A stretch of DNA of 64,000 bases from Hordeum vulgare subsp. vulgare. Its lineage: Eukaryota > Streptophyta > Magnoliopsida > Poales > Poaceae. The stretch spans positions 507,764,263 to 507,828,262 of the forward strand of contig NC_058524.1 of assembly GCF_904849725.1 (NCBI RefSeq), in the 5' to 3' direction. The notes below the pieces were generated by a model. It did not search any database. It was given only the letters and a program-made list of their open reading frames with translations, and had not been told where the DNA came from. This document shows positions 10,822 to 22,094 of this stretch, piece by piece. The translations under genes and the position numbers were made by a program. Position 1 is the first letter of the stretch. Each line of letters begins with the position of its first letter.

Positions 10822-12378
10822 TGGTACTTGTGATCTACGTTGGGTTTTCCATGAAGAGGAATGAATGATGGAGTACAATATAGATAAGTATTTCCCTTAG
10901 TAGAGAACCAAGGTTTATCGCACCAATAGGATTAACAACCAACCCCCATCTTTAGAGACCGCACAAAAAGAAGAAAACACTTGCACCCAATGCGGGCAAT
11001 AGGGTTGTCAATCCCCTTGGACTCGTTATTTGCATGCAAGTAAAGTGTGTAGATGATAGTTGATAATTACAAATTAAATAATGGCACCAAGGTAATTGTA
11101 GCATTTGTAAACTTATAAGTGATTAGACATGGAGGGCGTAGTTTTCCTTAATGGCATTTCTCATGTAGTAGGCATACGGCGGGTAAACAAATTACTATTG
11201 GGGAATTGATGGAAAAGTGCATAGTTATGTGATATTCACGTCAATGATCATGTATATATAGGCATCACGTCCATAAAAAAATAGGACGACTCCTGCGTGC
11301 ACCTATTATTATCACTCCACCCATTGGCCGCTATCCACCATGCATCTAGAGTATTAAGTAAAAGACAGTAATGCTTGGAGAACTATGACAATATGTAGAC
11401 AAAGAGAACTTAATCGATATGAATTTACTCCATTGTTTTATCCTTAGTGTAAACAATAAAAACAAGTGTCCTTGTCCCTTTCTGTCACCGGGAATAGAAC
11501 TCCGCCAGATTGAGCCCACTACAATGCACCCCTCTCACTTAAGAAATATCAATCTAGTTGGCCAAACTATTTCAATATATCGGAGAGATTTACGAAGCTA
11601 TAATAATCATGCAAATAAGGATCGTAATACAATTAAGACAAGATTCAAATCTTTATCATGAATAATCTGGAAAAAAAACTAAAATTCATCAGATCCCAAC
11701 AAACACACCTTATAAACAATTACATCGGATAGATCAAATCAAAGATGTGATTATCATTCTATTGAAGATCAAGACAAAGAGAGAGATAGCCATATAGGTA
11801 CTAACTATGGACCCATAGGTATATGGTAAAGTACTCCCACATCATCATGGGAGCAACAAGATTGATGTAAAGGTCCTCTATTTTAGATCCCCCTACGACA
11901 AGGCACCAGAATAGGGCTCCTGATAGGCACATGGCAGAATAGAGACTTGCATCGGTGCAAAAAGTGTTTCTTGTGACTCTCGTACGATTTTGGAATATTT
12001 TAGAAATTATATGATAGAGAGGGACGCTCGGAGGCGCCTGAGGGTGCCACCACACAACACGGCGCGGCCACCCCCCTGGGTGCACCCTAATGTGTCGTTC
12101 CTCCCTCGTGAGGCCTCCGGTCTCCTCCTGAAGCTTCCAGGTCTTCTTTAGGTCCATAAACAATCATAAAAAAATTGTGGCAACTGAACTCTGTTTGGTA
12201 GTCCAAACCGGAAAAGCCAAAAATATACACAAAACAACAACAGACACTAGGCAATGGGTTAATAGGTTAGTGCTCAAAAATAATATTAAGTGGCATATAA
12301 ACACCCTAAAAGCATTCTAGAATGATAATATTATAGCATGGAACAATCAAATATTTTAGATGCGTTGGAGACATATCA
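10822..12378 (-). mobile_element. LTR 'B' of a - strand Athila-type gypsy
   Basis: Minus-strand start TGATATGTCTCCAACGC at 12378 and end at 10822, 1,557 bases. It is homologous to LTR A along its length (TATTTCCCTTAGTAGAGAACCAAGG, CACTTGCACCCAATGCGGGCAA, TAAAAGACAGTAATGC). Its end is fused directly to 3' internal sequence with no primer-binding site, so it is either the 5' LTR of a massively deleted element or the product of recombination between two elements. Confidence 0.75.
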
Positions 12379-13531
12379 GCATCCCCAAGCTTAATTCTGA
12401 CTAGTCCTCGAGTAGGTAAATGATAAAAACAGAATTTTTTATGTGACATGCTACCCACCATGTAATCTATTGCAGGTTTAATCATTGAGAAACGATGAAT
12501 CAATAAACATCAACATTGTAATATTCATGAACATAAGCAACATAACCATCAAGTTTCAAAATATACGATCCTTAAAGAATGCTCACCCCCTATTAAATTT
12601 TATCATATTAGCATCGCATGGCTCCGTCTGCACCACATAAATACCAATGTTAAGCACCACGGTGTCAAGTAAGGCAATTGAATCGTATTGTTTAAAATGC
12701 TTCAACTTTTTATTACTCACTTAATATATGAGCGTGAACCATGGATATAGCATAAAGGTGGAATAGAATATGGTATTAGATTTCAAAGGGTTCAAAGTGG
12801 AGAATAATGTGTCACATCAACTATGCATATCAACGGGCTATGAAGATGCCCATCAATTGATATCAATGTGAGGAGTAGGGATTTCCATTCAACACATGCA
12901 CTAAAGCTATAAGCGTATGAAAGTTCAACTGAACCAAAGTGGGTGTGCATCGAACTTACTTGCTCATGAAGACCTCGGGCATTTGAGGTAGCCCATCATC
13001 GGAATATACAAGCCAAGTTCTATAATGAAAAATTCCTACTAGAATATGGAAGTGACAAAACAAGAGGCTCTCTATATGAAGAACATGGGGCCACTTTGAG
13101 GCACAAGTGTGGAAAAAGTGGTAGTAGCATTGTCCCTTCTCTCTTTTCTCGCATTTATTTCTCTCTCTTTTTCATTTTTTCCTTTATTTTTTCCTTTTTA
13201 TTTTGTTTTTCTTTCTTTTTATTTTTCTCCTTTTTCGTCAGGAATCTCATCCCGACTTGTGGGGGAATCATTGTCTCCATCATCCTTTCCTCATAGAGAC
13301 AATGCCCTGATAATGATGATTATCACACTTTTATTTACTTACAACTCAACATGAAAAATTGTAGTATGACTCTATATTAATGCCTCTAGCAGTGTGCCAG
13401 GATGTGCACTCATCAAAAGTAACATGTATAAAAATGATGAACGGTGGCTTACCCACAAATACTATGTTAGCTTATATGATCATGCGAAGCAATATGACAA
13501 TGGAAGTACAAGTCATATGATGTGATGGTGG
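12379..13531 (-). mobile_element. 3' internal region of a - strand Athila-type element
   Basis: Starts at the LTR B edge with a polypurine-like GCTTGGGGATGC (12379-12390, minus sense) and continues with the noncoding 3' region homologous, in reverse complement, to 16.9-18.2 kb (for example the GATGGGC...CCTCA.AT, TTGGATGCACACCCAC and AGGGCATTGTC blocks). A long C/T tract lies at 13135-13230. It is interrupted at 13531 by the CACTA element. No gene. Confidence 0.75.
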
Positions 13532-16464
13532 CACTACAAGAAATATGTCAACTAACGACCTTCTGTCAGTGACACTCGCAGAATTAGTCGTAAATCTATG
13601 ACCATTTGAGACCAATTGGTTGTAAGCTGTCCGGGGGGATCCTAACCCCAAAAACTAACGACCTTTTTCATCAGAAAGGTCGTAACTTCCTTACTGGAAA
13701 AGGTCGTAAAGCAGATAGCCCTGTTTCACAGCCTAATTTGTAGCTAATTACGACCAATATAGATGGTCATAGCTATGACTAGGTGCCACATCATCAGTTT
13801 TGCCTACGTGTCATGTCCATGTGTTATTTTTTCCCTAGTTTGTGAAGCAACCTACTATACTTTCATTCCAAAAATTCTCGAAAAATTCTCATAAATACTT
13901 TGGATTATAAATTCCTCAAATATGTGAAAACCCTTCCTTCCATAGTTCGAAAATAATTCAGCAATATTCATTTTCCTATTCTGTTCAAAATAGCACTTTG
14001 TGAAGGAAGTGTCACTTTGGCATGTACAAATGGTATAAATTTTTTACAGTGCCTTCATATGCCCCTAATTAACATCATACACCAAATTTCAGCTCAATCC
14101 ATTGATTCATTTGATCCCAGCTTCAACATCCATATTTCTGCACAGTGTGGTACTTTGCAAAGCAAGTGTCACCTAGGTTCATCCATTTGAGCTAAAATTT
14201 TGGCAAGAGAGTCTCCTTAGTAGATGATCATCCTCAGCCAAAATTTAGGCCCAGTGTCTATGTGCATTACCCGCACCGCTAATCCTACACTTGGCTGCTA
14301 ATTCGTGTTTAAGCTTAGTTTGTTCTCCTCGTGAGATTCTTCTATTGTATTCTTCTTCCTAACACCTACCGAAGGAGTGTCTAACCCACCAGACATGCCT
14401 ATTCCACCCAGAATGCGTGGCAACCCAACGGTAATGCGGTGACCACGCGGCTCGCATGCAAGTTCACGCGCTCTCGAGTTGGGGCCCTCGACCACCATCC
14501 AAACCTCGGCGTCAAATCACCACACCATGTAATTCTTATTAAATAGATACTTATGTACCTATAAATGATTTGCGGGAAAATAAATAGCAAATTATAATGC
14601 AGTTGCAGTTCAAATTTGACTCGCTTCCTGCTGAATCGGCGGCAATTTGTCTTTTTCACTAGAGGTGGATAATAGCTTTTAACACCCAACCATTTTGTCA
14701 ATTGTACATTAAATATGGCCTAGTATTTTAGAAAAATGATTTGGTACAATTTTGAAACAAATATATGGTAGGTCCTTCACAAAAAAAACTCATTTCGGGC
14801 ACTTGCAAAAATGGAAAATGAATTTTTCATACAAGGAAAATGAAAACTTCCTTAATCAACATCATTTGCCATTCCAATATGCACCCTTGTGCATAATATT
14901 AGATCGTTTCAACAAATTATGCCATGAATGTGGCCATAAGATTGATCATTTGGCTTGAAAGCCATGAATCTTCACACATGATAGCCCATTTCTGAGAACA
15001 CATTTTTAAAATAATCATCGTATTACAAGTTTATTATTTTTCCTGGTAACTTGGTCACATATTATGACACAACACGAAGGTTTTGCATGTTTTAATTTTT
15101 TTAATTTGTTATGCCCATTTCAAAATGCGGTCAAAACGGCGGGCATGACCGTTCATAGCTAGGGGTTGAATCTTGCCAAAATTTTGTTGGATCTCTAATT
15201 AAATAGATACTTCTTTACCTAAAAATGATTTTAGGAAAAAATCATGAGAAAACTATGAGGCACCTCTAGTTCAAATTTGACCCGCTTCCTACTGAATTGG
15301 CTGCAATTTGTCTTTTTCAGTAGAGGTGGATAAAAGGTTTTAACACCCAACCATTTTGTCAATTGTACATTAAATATGGCCTAGTATTATAGAAAACTGA
15401 TTTGGTACAATTTTGAAACAAATATATGGTAGGTCCTTCACAAAAAAACTCATTTCGGGCAATTGAAAAATGGAAAATGAATTTTTCATACAAGGAAAAT
15501 GAAAACTTCCTTAATCAACATTGTTTGCCATTCCAATAAGCACCCTTGTGCATAATATTAGATCGTTTCAACAAACTATGCCATGAATATGGCCATAAGA
15601 TTGAGCATTTGGCTTGAAAGCCATGAATCTTCACACATGATAGCCCATTTTTGAGAACACTTTTTTTAAATAATCACCGTATTACTAGTTTATTATTTTT
15701 CTCGTAAATTTGTCACATATAATGACACAATGCAAAGGATTTCCATTTTTTGATTTTTTTTTTTGAATTTGTTATGCCCATTTCAAAATGCCGTCGAAAT
15801 GGCGGGCATGACCGTTCATACCTAGGGGTTGAATCTTGCCAAAAATTTTGTGGATCTCTAATTAAATAGATACTTCTTTACCTAAAATGATTTTAGGAAA
15901 AAAATCATGAGAAAACTATGAGCCACCTCTAGTCAAATTTGACCCGCTTCCTACTAAATCGGCTGCAATTTGTCTTTTTCAGTAGAGGTTGATAAAAGCT
16001 TCTAACACCCAACCATTTTGTCAATTGTACATTAAATATGGCCTAGTATTTTAGAAAAATGATTTGGTACAATTTTGAAACAAATATATGGTAGGTCCTT
16101 CACAAAAAAAATCATTTCGGACACTTGAAAAATGGAAAATGAATTTTTCATACAAGGAAAATGAAAACTTCCTTAATCAACATTGTTTGCCATTCCAATA
16201 TGCACCCTTGTGCATAATATTAGATCCTTTCAACAAACTATGCCATGAATGTGACCATAAGATTGACCGTTTGGCTTGAAAGCCATGAATCTTCACACAT
16301 GATAGCCCATTTCTGAGAACACTTTTTTTAAATAATCACCGTATTACAAGTTTATTATTTTCCTGGTAAATTTGTCACACATAATGACACAATGCAAAGG
16401 TTTTCCATTTTTTGAATTTTTTTGAATTTTTCATGGCCATTTCAACGGCGGGTATGACCGTTTG
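13532..16464 (+). mobile_element. CACTA (En/Spm) DNA transposon, truncated, non-autonomous
   Basis: The left terminus CACTACAAGAAATATGTCA (13532-13550) is the canonical Triticeae CACTA inverted-repeat end, preceded by TGG, a possible 3 bp target duplication. Subterminal repeats follow (CGACC and GGTCGTAA words at 13555-13710). No transposase frame is visible. The matching right end (reverse complement, ending CTTGTAGTG) is absent: at 16464/16465 the sequence passes abruptly into gypsy internal DNA, so the element has lost its right part. The interior is three tandem units, described separately. Confidence 0.85.
14529..16464. repeat. Three ~650 bp tandem units inside the CACTA element
   Basis: Units of about 662, 660 and 614 bases run 14529-15190, 15191-15850 and 15851-16464, recognised by AAATAGATACTT, GCTTCCT.CTGAAT or ACTAAATCGGC, TTGAAACAAATATATGGTAGG and GGGCATGACCG. 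The period is 663 then 646 bases measured at the GGGCATGACCG word. Each holds a similar 62-68 codon frame (14752-14958 and 16088-16279; broken by a TAA in the middle unit), which I treat as a by-product of the duplication and not as a gene. Confidence 0.85.
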
Positions 16465-18223
16465 AGCTCACATGTGTTTCACTTATATCTTTTGAGCTAG
16501 TTGATTTTGCTCTATGTGCTTCACTTCTATCTTTTGGAGCACGGCAGTGTGTGGCGTGGTAGTTGATCTATGCTATGAAAGTAGTCTCAAAAGGGGTAGT
16601 TATCCAAAGGGATATGAAAACTTCCACCTTCATGTGCATTGAGTAGTTAGAGAAGTTTGATTCGTCTCAATTAGGTTTGAGTTGTGGTTGTGGTAATATT
16701 GAAGTTATACTAGTAAGGTGTTGTGGATCTAGAAATACTTGTGTTGAAGTTAGTGATTCCCGAAGCATGCATGTATGGTGAACCAGTATGTGATGAAGTC
16801 TGAGCATGATTACTTTATTGATTGTCATCCTTTGTGTAGCGGTCGGGATCGCGCGATGGTTTATACCTACCAACCCTTCCCCTAGGAGTATGCGTTGAAT
16901 GCTTTGTTTCGATTACTACTAAAAATTTTGCAACAACTATATGAGTTCTTCATGACTAATGTTGAGTCCATGCTTTAGATGCACTTTCACCTTCCACCAT
17001 CACTATCTTCTTTAGTGTCGTGCAACTTTCGCCGGTGCATAACACCCACCATTAGCCTCCCTCAAAACAGCCACCATACCTACCTACTATGGCTTTTCAA
17101 AATCCATTCCGAGATATATTGCCATGCAACTACCACCATGACATGTGCCACAGCTTCTACATTTCCATTGCATGATCATAAGATAGCTAGCATGATGTTT
17201 TCATTGATGTCTATGCCATGCTAGATCATTGTCACGGTACACTATCGAAGGCATTTCATATAGAGTCATCATTGCTCTAAGTTTTGAGTTGTAAGTGTGA
17301 TGATCATCATTGATGGAGCATTGTCCCATGTGAGGAAATAAAAGAGGCCAGCGAAGCCCATTTTTAAAAAGAGGCCAAATATGCCCACACAAAAAGAGGC
17401 CAAAGAGCCCACCAAAAAATGAGAGAAAAAGAGAGAAGGGACAATGCTACTATCTCCTTTCCACACTTGTGCTTCATATTAAGAAACATGATCTTCATGA
17501 TTGAGAGTCTCTCGTTTTGTCACCACCATATAGCTAGTGGGAAATTTTCATTATATAACTTGGCTTGTATATTCTAATGATGGGCTTCCTCAAAATTGCC
17601 TTAGGTCTTCGTGAGCAAGGAAGTTGGATGCACACCCACCAGTTTTCTTTAAGAGCTTTCACTTACTCTTAGCTCTAGTGCATCATTTGTATGGAAATCC
17701 CTACTCATTCACATTGATATCTATTGATGAGCATCTCCATAGCTCATTGATATGCCTAGTCAATGTGTCCATCTTCTCCTTGTTTGCCTTGCAACCTCCA
17801 CCACACTCCATTCCACTTATAGTGCTAAAACCATGGCTCACGCTCATGTATTGCGTGAGAGTTGAAAAAGTTTGAGAAAGTAAAGGTGTGAAAACAATTA
17901 CTTGGCCAATACCGAGGTTGTGCATAATTTAAATTCGTTGTGCAAGGATGATAGTGCATAGCCATACTATATGATTTTGTAGGGATAACTTTCTTTTGGC
18001 CTTGTTATTTTGAAAGTTCATGAGTACCTTGCTAGTTTGCTTGAAGTATTATTGTCTCCACGTCAATATAAAACTATTGTTTTGAATCTAACGGATCTGA
18101 ACATTCATGTCACATAAGAGGAGTTACAAAGGACATTTATGCTAGGTAGCATGAAAGCATCAAAAATGCATTCTTTATCACTTCCCTACTCGAGGACGAG
18201 CAGGAGTTAAGCTTGGGGATGCT
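16465..18223 (+). mobile_element. Extra copy of an Athila-type 3' internal region
   Basis: A 1,759-base noncoding block running into the polypurine tract TTAAGCTTGGGGATGC (18209-18222) and the LTR at 18224. It is nearly the same as 23038-24796, including length. Its left edge is an abrupt junction with CACTA DNA at 16465. Together with the following LTR it makes a 3.3 kb direct duplication. Short frames in it (16979-17224, 17624-17875) recur in the other copy but show no protein family. Confidence 0.88.
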
Positions 18224-19780
18224 TGATACGTCTCAAACGTATCTATAATTTTTGAAGGTTTCATGCTGTTATCTTGTCAACTTTGGATGTTTTATATACC
18301 TATTATATCTTTTTGGGGACTAACTTATTAAATCAGTGCCAAGTGCCAGTTCCTGTTTTTTCTGTGTTTTTTGACTCTTTTTAGATCTAATTTTGCAACG
18401 GAGTCCAAATGGAATAAAATCCGCGAAATGAATTTTTCCAGAACAGAAGAAGATCGGGGGACTTGAGGGCCAAGGCAGGAGGCCCACAGGGGGCCCACAA
18501 GCCCTGTAGCCGCGGCCAGGGGGCGTGGCTACCAAGCTTGTGGCCCCCCTGGAGCTCCCCAGCCCTAGCTCTTTGGCCTATTTATTCCCTAAAATCCTAG
18601 AAAAAATAAGGGCGTCCACGAAACCACTTGTCCGCCGCCGCAAGCTTCCGTTTCTGCGAGATCTCATCTCGAGACCCTTTCCGGTGCCCTGTCGGAGGGG
18701 ACTTTGGAGCTCGAGGGCTTCTACATCAACATCATCGCCTCTCCAATGACTTGTGAGTAGTCCACTTCAGACCTACGGGTCCGTAGTTAGTAGCTAGATG
18801 GCTTCTTCTCTCTCTTGGATCTTGAATACAAAGTTCTCCATGGTCTTCATGGAGATCTATCTGATGTAATCCTCTTCGGCGGTGTGTTTGTCGAGATCCG
18901 ATGAATCGTGGATTTGTGATCAGATTATCTATGAATTATATTTCAGTCTTTGCTGATTTCTTATATGCATGATTTGATATCCTTGTAAGTCTCTTCGATT
19001 CTTGGGTTTTGTTTGGCCAACTAGATCTATGATTCTTGCAATGGGAGAAGTGCTTGGTTTTGGGTTCATACCGTGTGGTGACCTTTCCCAGTGACAGAAG
19101 GGGCAGCAAGGCACGCATCGTGTTGTTGCCATCAAGGGTAACAAGATGGGCTTTCATCATAGATTTTAGATTGTCCATCTACATCATGTCATCTTGCTTA
19201 AAGCGTTACTCTGTTCTTATGAACTCAATACACTAGATGCATGTTGGATAGCGGTCGACATGTGGAGTAATAGTAGTAGATGCAGAAAGTATCGGTCTAC
19301 TTGTTTTGGACGTGATGCCTATATGTATGATCATTGCCATAGACAACGTCATGACTTTGCGCGGTTCTATCAATTGCTCGATAGTAATTCGTTCACCCAC
19401 CGTCTACTTGCTTTCATGAGAGAAGCCTCTAGTGAACACTACGGCCCCCGGGTCTATTCGCAACTATCATCTCCACTTTTACTTTTACTTTGCTTTGTTT
19501 ACTTTTTGCTTACAGTTCTCACTTTGCAAACAATCTATAAGGGATTGACAACCCCTTCATAGCGTTGGTGCAAGCTCTTTGTGTTTGTGCAGGTACTTGT
19601 GACTTGACGTGATCCTCCTACTAGATTGATACCTTGGTTCTCAAACTGAGGGAAATACTTACCGCCGCTATACTACATCACCATTTCCTCTTCAAGGTTA
19701 CACCAACGCAAGGCTCCAAGGCCGCGGGGGAATCCTTTGCATATTTGCCAAGGAAATACCTATAGGCGTAGCCAGCAGCA
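18224..19780 (+). mobile_element. 5' LTR of the + strand Athila-type element
   Basis: Starts TGATACGTCTCAAACG and ends GCCAGCAGCA, 1,557 bases, the same length as its partner at 24797-26353. Visible differences between the two are scattered single bases and one-base indels. A GC-rich hairpin (GGGGGCCCACAAGC pairing with GCTTGTGGCCCCCC) lies at 18489-18550, just before the putative promoter/leader. A primer-binding site follows ten bases after the end. Confidence 0.92.
18489..18550 (+). other. LTR hairpin
   Basis: Imperfect inverted repeat of about 14 bases per outer arm with an inner TAGCC/GGCTA pair. The same architecture appears in the LTRs at 32757-32818 and 41385-41444 (minus-strand element) and, longer, at 35171-35273. 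Confidence 0.75.
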
Positions 19781-19790
19781 GAAGGATTTC

Positions 19791-19808
19791 TGGCGCCGTT
19801 GCTGGGGA
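19791..19808 (+). promoter_or_regulatory. Primer-binding site, tRNA-Asp type
   Basis: TGGCGCCGTTGCTGGGGA, ten bases after the LTR end. This is the tRNA-Asp-complementary PBS common in plant gypsy elements, with one mismatch (T for C at position 13). It primes minus-strand cDNA synthesis. Confidence 0.85.
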
Positions 19809-20018
19809 GAGATCAAGTCAAGATCTATCCAAGTAGGTGTCACAAACTCATCTCTTGCATTTACCTTTTTTGCCAGTTGCCTCTCGTTTTCCTCTCCCCC
19901 TCTTCACATTTGCCGTTTTCATTTGCCTTTCTCCTTTGCCGTTTTCATTTGCCTTTTGCCGTTTTCCTTTGCCAGTTTTATTGCTTGCTTGTGTTCTTGT
20001 TTGTTTGTTGAAGTCATC

Positions 20019-22094
20019 ATGGCTGAAAACACCAAACTTTGCGACTTCTCGAATACTAATAATAATGATTTTATTAGTACTCCGATTGCTCCTGCCACTA
20101 GTGCGGAATCATATGAAATCAACGCTGCCTTGCTGAATCTTGTTATGAAAGAGCAATTTTCTAGCCTTCCTAGTGAATATGCCGCATCCCATCTTAATAC
20201 TTTCATTGAACTTTGCGATATACAAAATAAGAAAGATGTGGATAATGATGTTGTTAAATTGAAGCTTTTTCAGTTCTCTTTGCGAGATCGTGCAAAAACT
20301 TGGTTTTATTCTTTGCATAAAAATAGTATCGATTCTTGGAATAAGTGCAAAGATGCTTACATATCCAAGTATTTTCCGCCAGCTAAGATTATCTCTCTCC
20401 GTAACGATATCATGAATTTCAAGCAACTTGATCATGAACACGTTGCACAATCTTGGGAGAGTATGAAATTAATGATTAGAAATTGTCCCGCTCATGGCTT
20501 GAGTTTGTGGATGATTATACAAATCTTTTACGTTGGTTTGAATTTTTCCTCTCGAAATATCTTGGACTCCGCCTCAGGTGGAACGTTCATGGAAATCATG
20601 TTAGGAGAAGCTACAAAACTCCTAGACAATATCATTACCAACTACTCTCAGTGGCACACTGAAAGGTCACCTGCTAGCAAAATGGTACACGCTATAGAAG
20701 AAATTAACTCGCTTAGTGCTAAGATGGACGAATTGATGAATTTGGTTGCTAGTAGAAATTCTCCTTTAGATCCTAATGACATGCCACTATCTTCCTTGAC
20801 TGAGAGTAGCAACGGTAGTTTGAACGTTAATTTTGTTGGTAGGAACAATTTTGGCAACAACAATGCTTTTAGAGGAAACTATGTTCCTAGGCCTTTTCCT
20901 AGTAACTCCTCTAACAATTATGGCAATTCCTACAACAACACTTATGGAAATCATAACAAATTACCCTCTGATTTAGAGAGTAATATCAAAGAGTCCATCA
21001 ACTCTCAAAAGATTTTCAATGCGTCCATAGAGGAAAAACTACTAAAAATAGACGATTTGGCTAAGAGCGTTGATAGGATGTCTTGTGATATTGATGCTTT
21101 GAAAGTTATATGTGCTCATTCCAAGGTTAACTTGGATGAAACTTTAAAAGCTATGCATGTCTCCATGAATGAGAGCAAAGAAAGAACCTCCCAAATTCGC
21201 GCTAAGCATGAATGGTTTAAAAGGGTGCGTTCTAGTGATGCAAATCACGAAGATCTTAAAGTGCTTGGTGTGACTCCTCTTGAATCTTTGTTTTCGCGTG
21301 TCAAACCTATTTATGAAGGGGCTGGATATGAATCCACTTTGGTTGAAAAACGCCCCAATGATTCGGAGTCCACCTATCTTGATGATAAAGGTGTGGAGAG
21401 TGGAGTAGAAGAAATCAAAATATTGGGTAGTAATGAAACTCCCACTTTGGATTTCAAGGAATTCAATTATGATAGTTGCTTCTTGTTTGAATGCATTTCC
21501 TTGATGCAATCCATTGCAAACTCTCCACATGCTTATAGCCAAAGCAAATCCTTTACCGCACATATCGTAGATGCTATGATGAAATCTCTTGAAGAGAAAC
21601 TCGAATTAAAAGTCTCTATACCTAGAAAACTTCATGATGAGTGGGAACCTACTATCAAAATCAAAATCAAAAACTATGAATGCAATGCTTTGTGTGATTT
21701 GGGTGCTAGTGTTTCCGCGATTCCAAAGTCTTTATGTGATATTCTTGGTTTTCATGAGATTGAAGAGTGTTCTCTTAATTTGCATCTTGCGGATTCTACT
21801 ATTAAGAAACCCATGGGAAGGATCATTGATGTTCTTATTGTTGCAAATAAGAACTATGTACCCGTGGATTTCATTGTACTTGACATAGATTGCAATCCTT
21901 CATGTCCCATTATTCTTGGTAGACCTCTCCTAAGGACTATTGGTGCTATCATTGATATGAAGGAAGGGAATATTAGATTTCAATTTCCTCTAAAGAAGGG
22001 CATGGAGCATTTTCCTAGAAATAAAATAAGATTGCCTTATGAATCTATGATGAGGGCTACTTATGGTTTGAGCACCAAAGATGACTATACGTGA
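20019..22094 (+). CDS. Athila-type gag-protease polyprotein, intact, no pol downstream
   Basis: Uninterrupted 691-codon frame. I chose the ATG at 20019 (MAENTK...) over the upstream in-frame one at 19737, because 19737 lies inside the LTR. Gag forms the virus-like particle: the Retrotrans_gag-like core spans about residues 80-200 (FSLRDRAKTWFYSL, FPPAKI..LRNDI, FYVGL). An Asn/Gly/Tyr-rich linker at about 265-320 is followed by helical sequence and a pepsin-like protease at about 550-645, with active-site LCDLGASVSAIP (Asp at residue 560) and IILGRPLL. No CCHC zinc knuckle is visible. Reverse transcriptase, RNase H and integrase are missing; noncoding sequence starts right after the TGA. The element would therefore depend on a related autonomous family for cDNA synthesis and integration. 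It resembles non-autonomous Triticeae Athila families such as Sabrina; name not verified. Confidence 0.9.
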   Translation: MAENTKLCDFSNTNNNDFISTPIAPATSAESYEINAALLNLVMKEQFSSLPSEYAASHLNTFIELCDIQNKKDVDNDVVKLKLFQFSLRDRAKTWFYSLHKNSIDSWNKCKDAYISKYFPPAKIISLRNDIMNFKQLDHEHVAQSWESMKLMIRNCPAHGLSLWMIIQIFYVGLNFSSRNILDSASGGTFMEIMLGEATKLLDNIITNYSQWHTERSPASKMVHAIEEINSLSAKMDELMNLVASRNSPLDPNDMPLSSLTESSNGSLNVNFVGRNNFGNNNAFRGNYVPRPFPSNSSNNYGNSYNNTYGNHNKLPSDLESNIKESINSQKIFNASIEEKLLKIDDLAKSVDRMSCDIDALKVICAHSKVNLDETLKAMHVSMNESKERTSQIRAKHEWFKRVRSSDANHEDLKVLGVTPLESLFSRVKPIYEGAGYESTLVEKRPNDSESTYLDDKGVESGVEEIKILGSNETPTLDFKEFNYDSCFLFECISLMQSIANSPHAYSQSKSFTAHIVDAMMKSLEEKLELKVSIPRKLHDEWEPTIKIKIKNYECNALCDLGASVSAIPKSLCDILGFHEIEECSLNLHLADSTIKKPMGRIIDVLIVANKNYVPVDFIVLDIDCNPSCPIILGRPLLRTIGAIIDMKEGNIRFQFPLKKGMEHFPRNKIRLPYESMMRATYGLSTKDDYT

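Noticed and set aside
14752..16279. Similar 62-68 codon frames in CACTA tandem units as a gene family
   Set aside because: They repeat because the DNA unit is duplicated. The middle copy has a stop, there is no start context or domain, and changes fall in all codon positions.
16979..17875. 81-83 codon frames recurring at 23552 and 24197
   Set aside because: Recurrence is due to the 3.3 kb duplication; no motif, and the equivalent - strand region (12.4-13.5 kb) does not keep them open.
19737..20018. Upstream extension of the gag-protease frame
   Set aside because: It lies in the LTR end, PBS and a pyrimidine-rich leader; the ATG at 20019 opens the conserved MAEN-type gag start.
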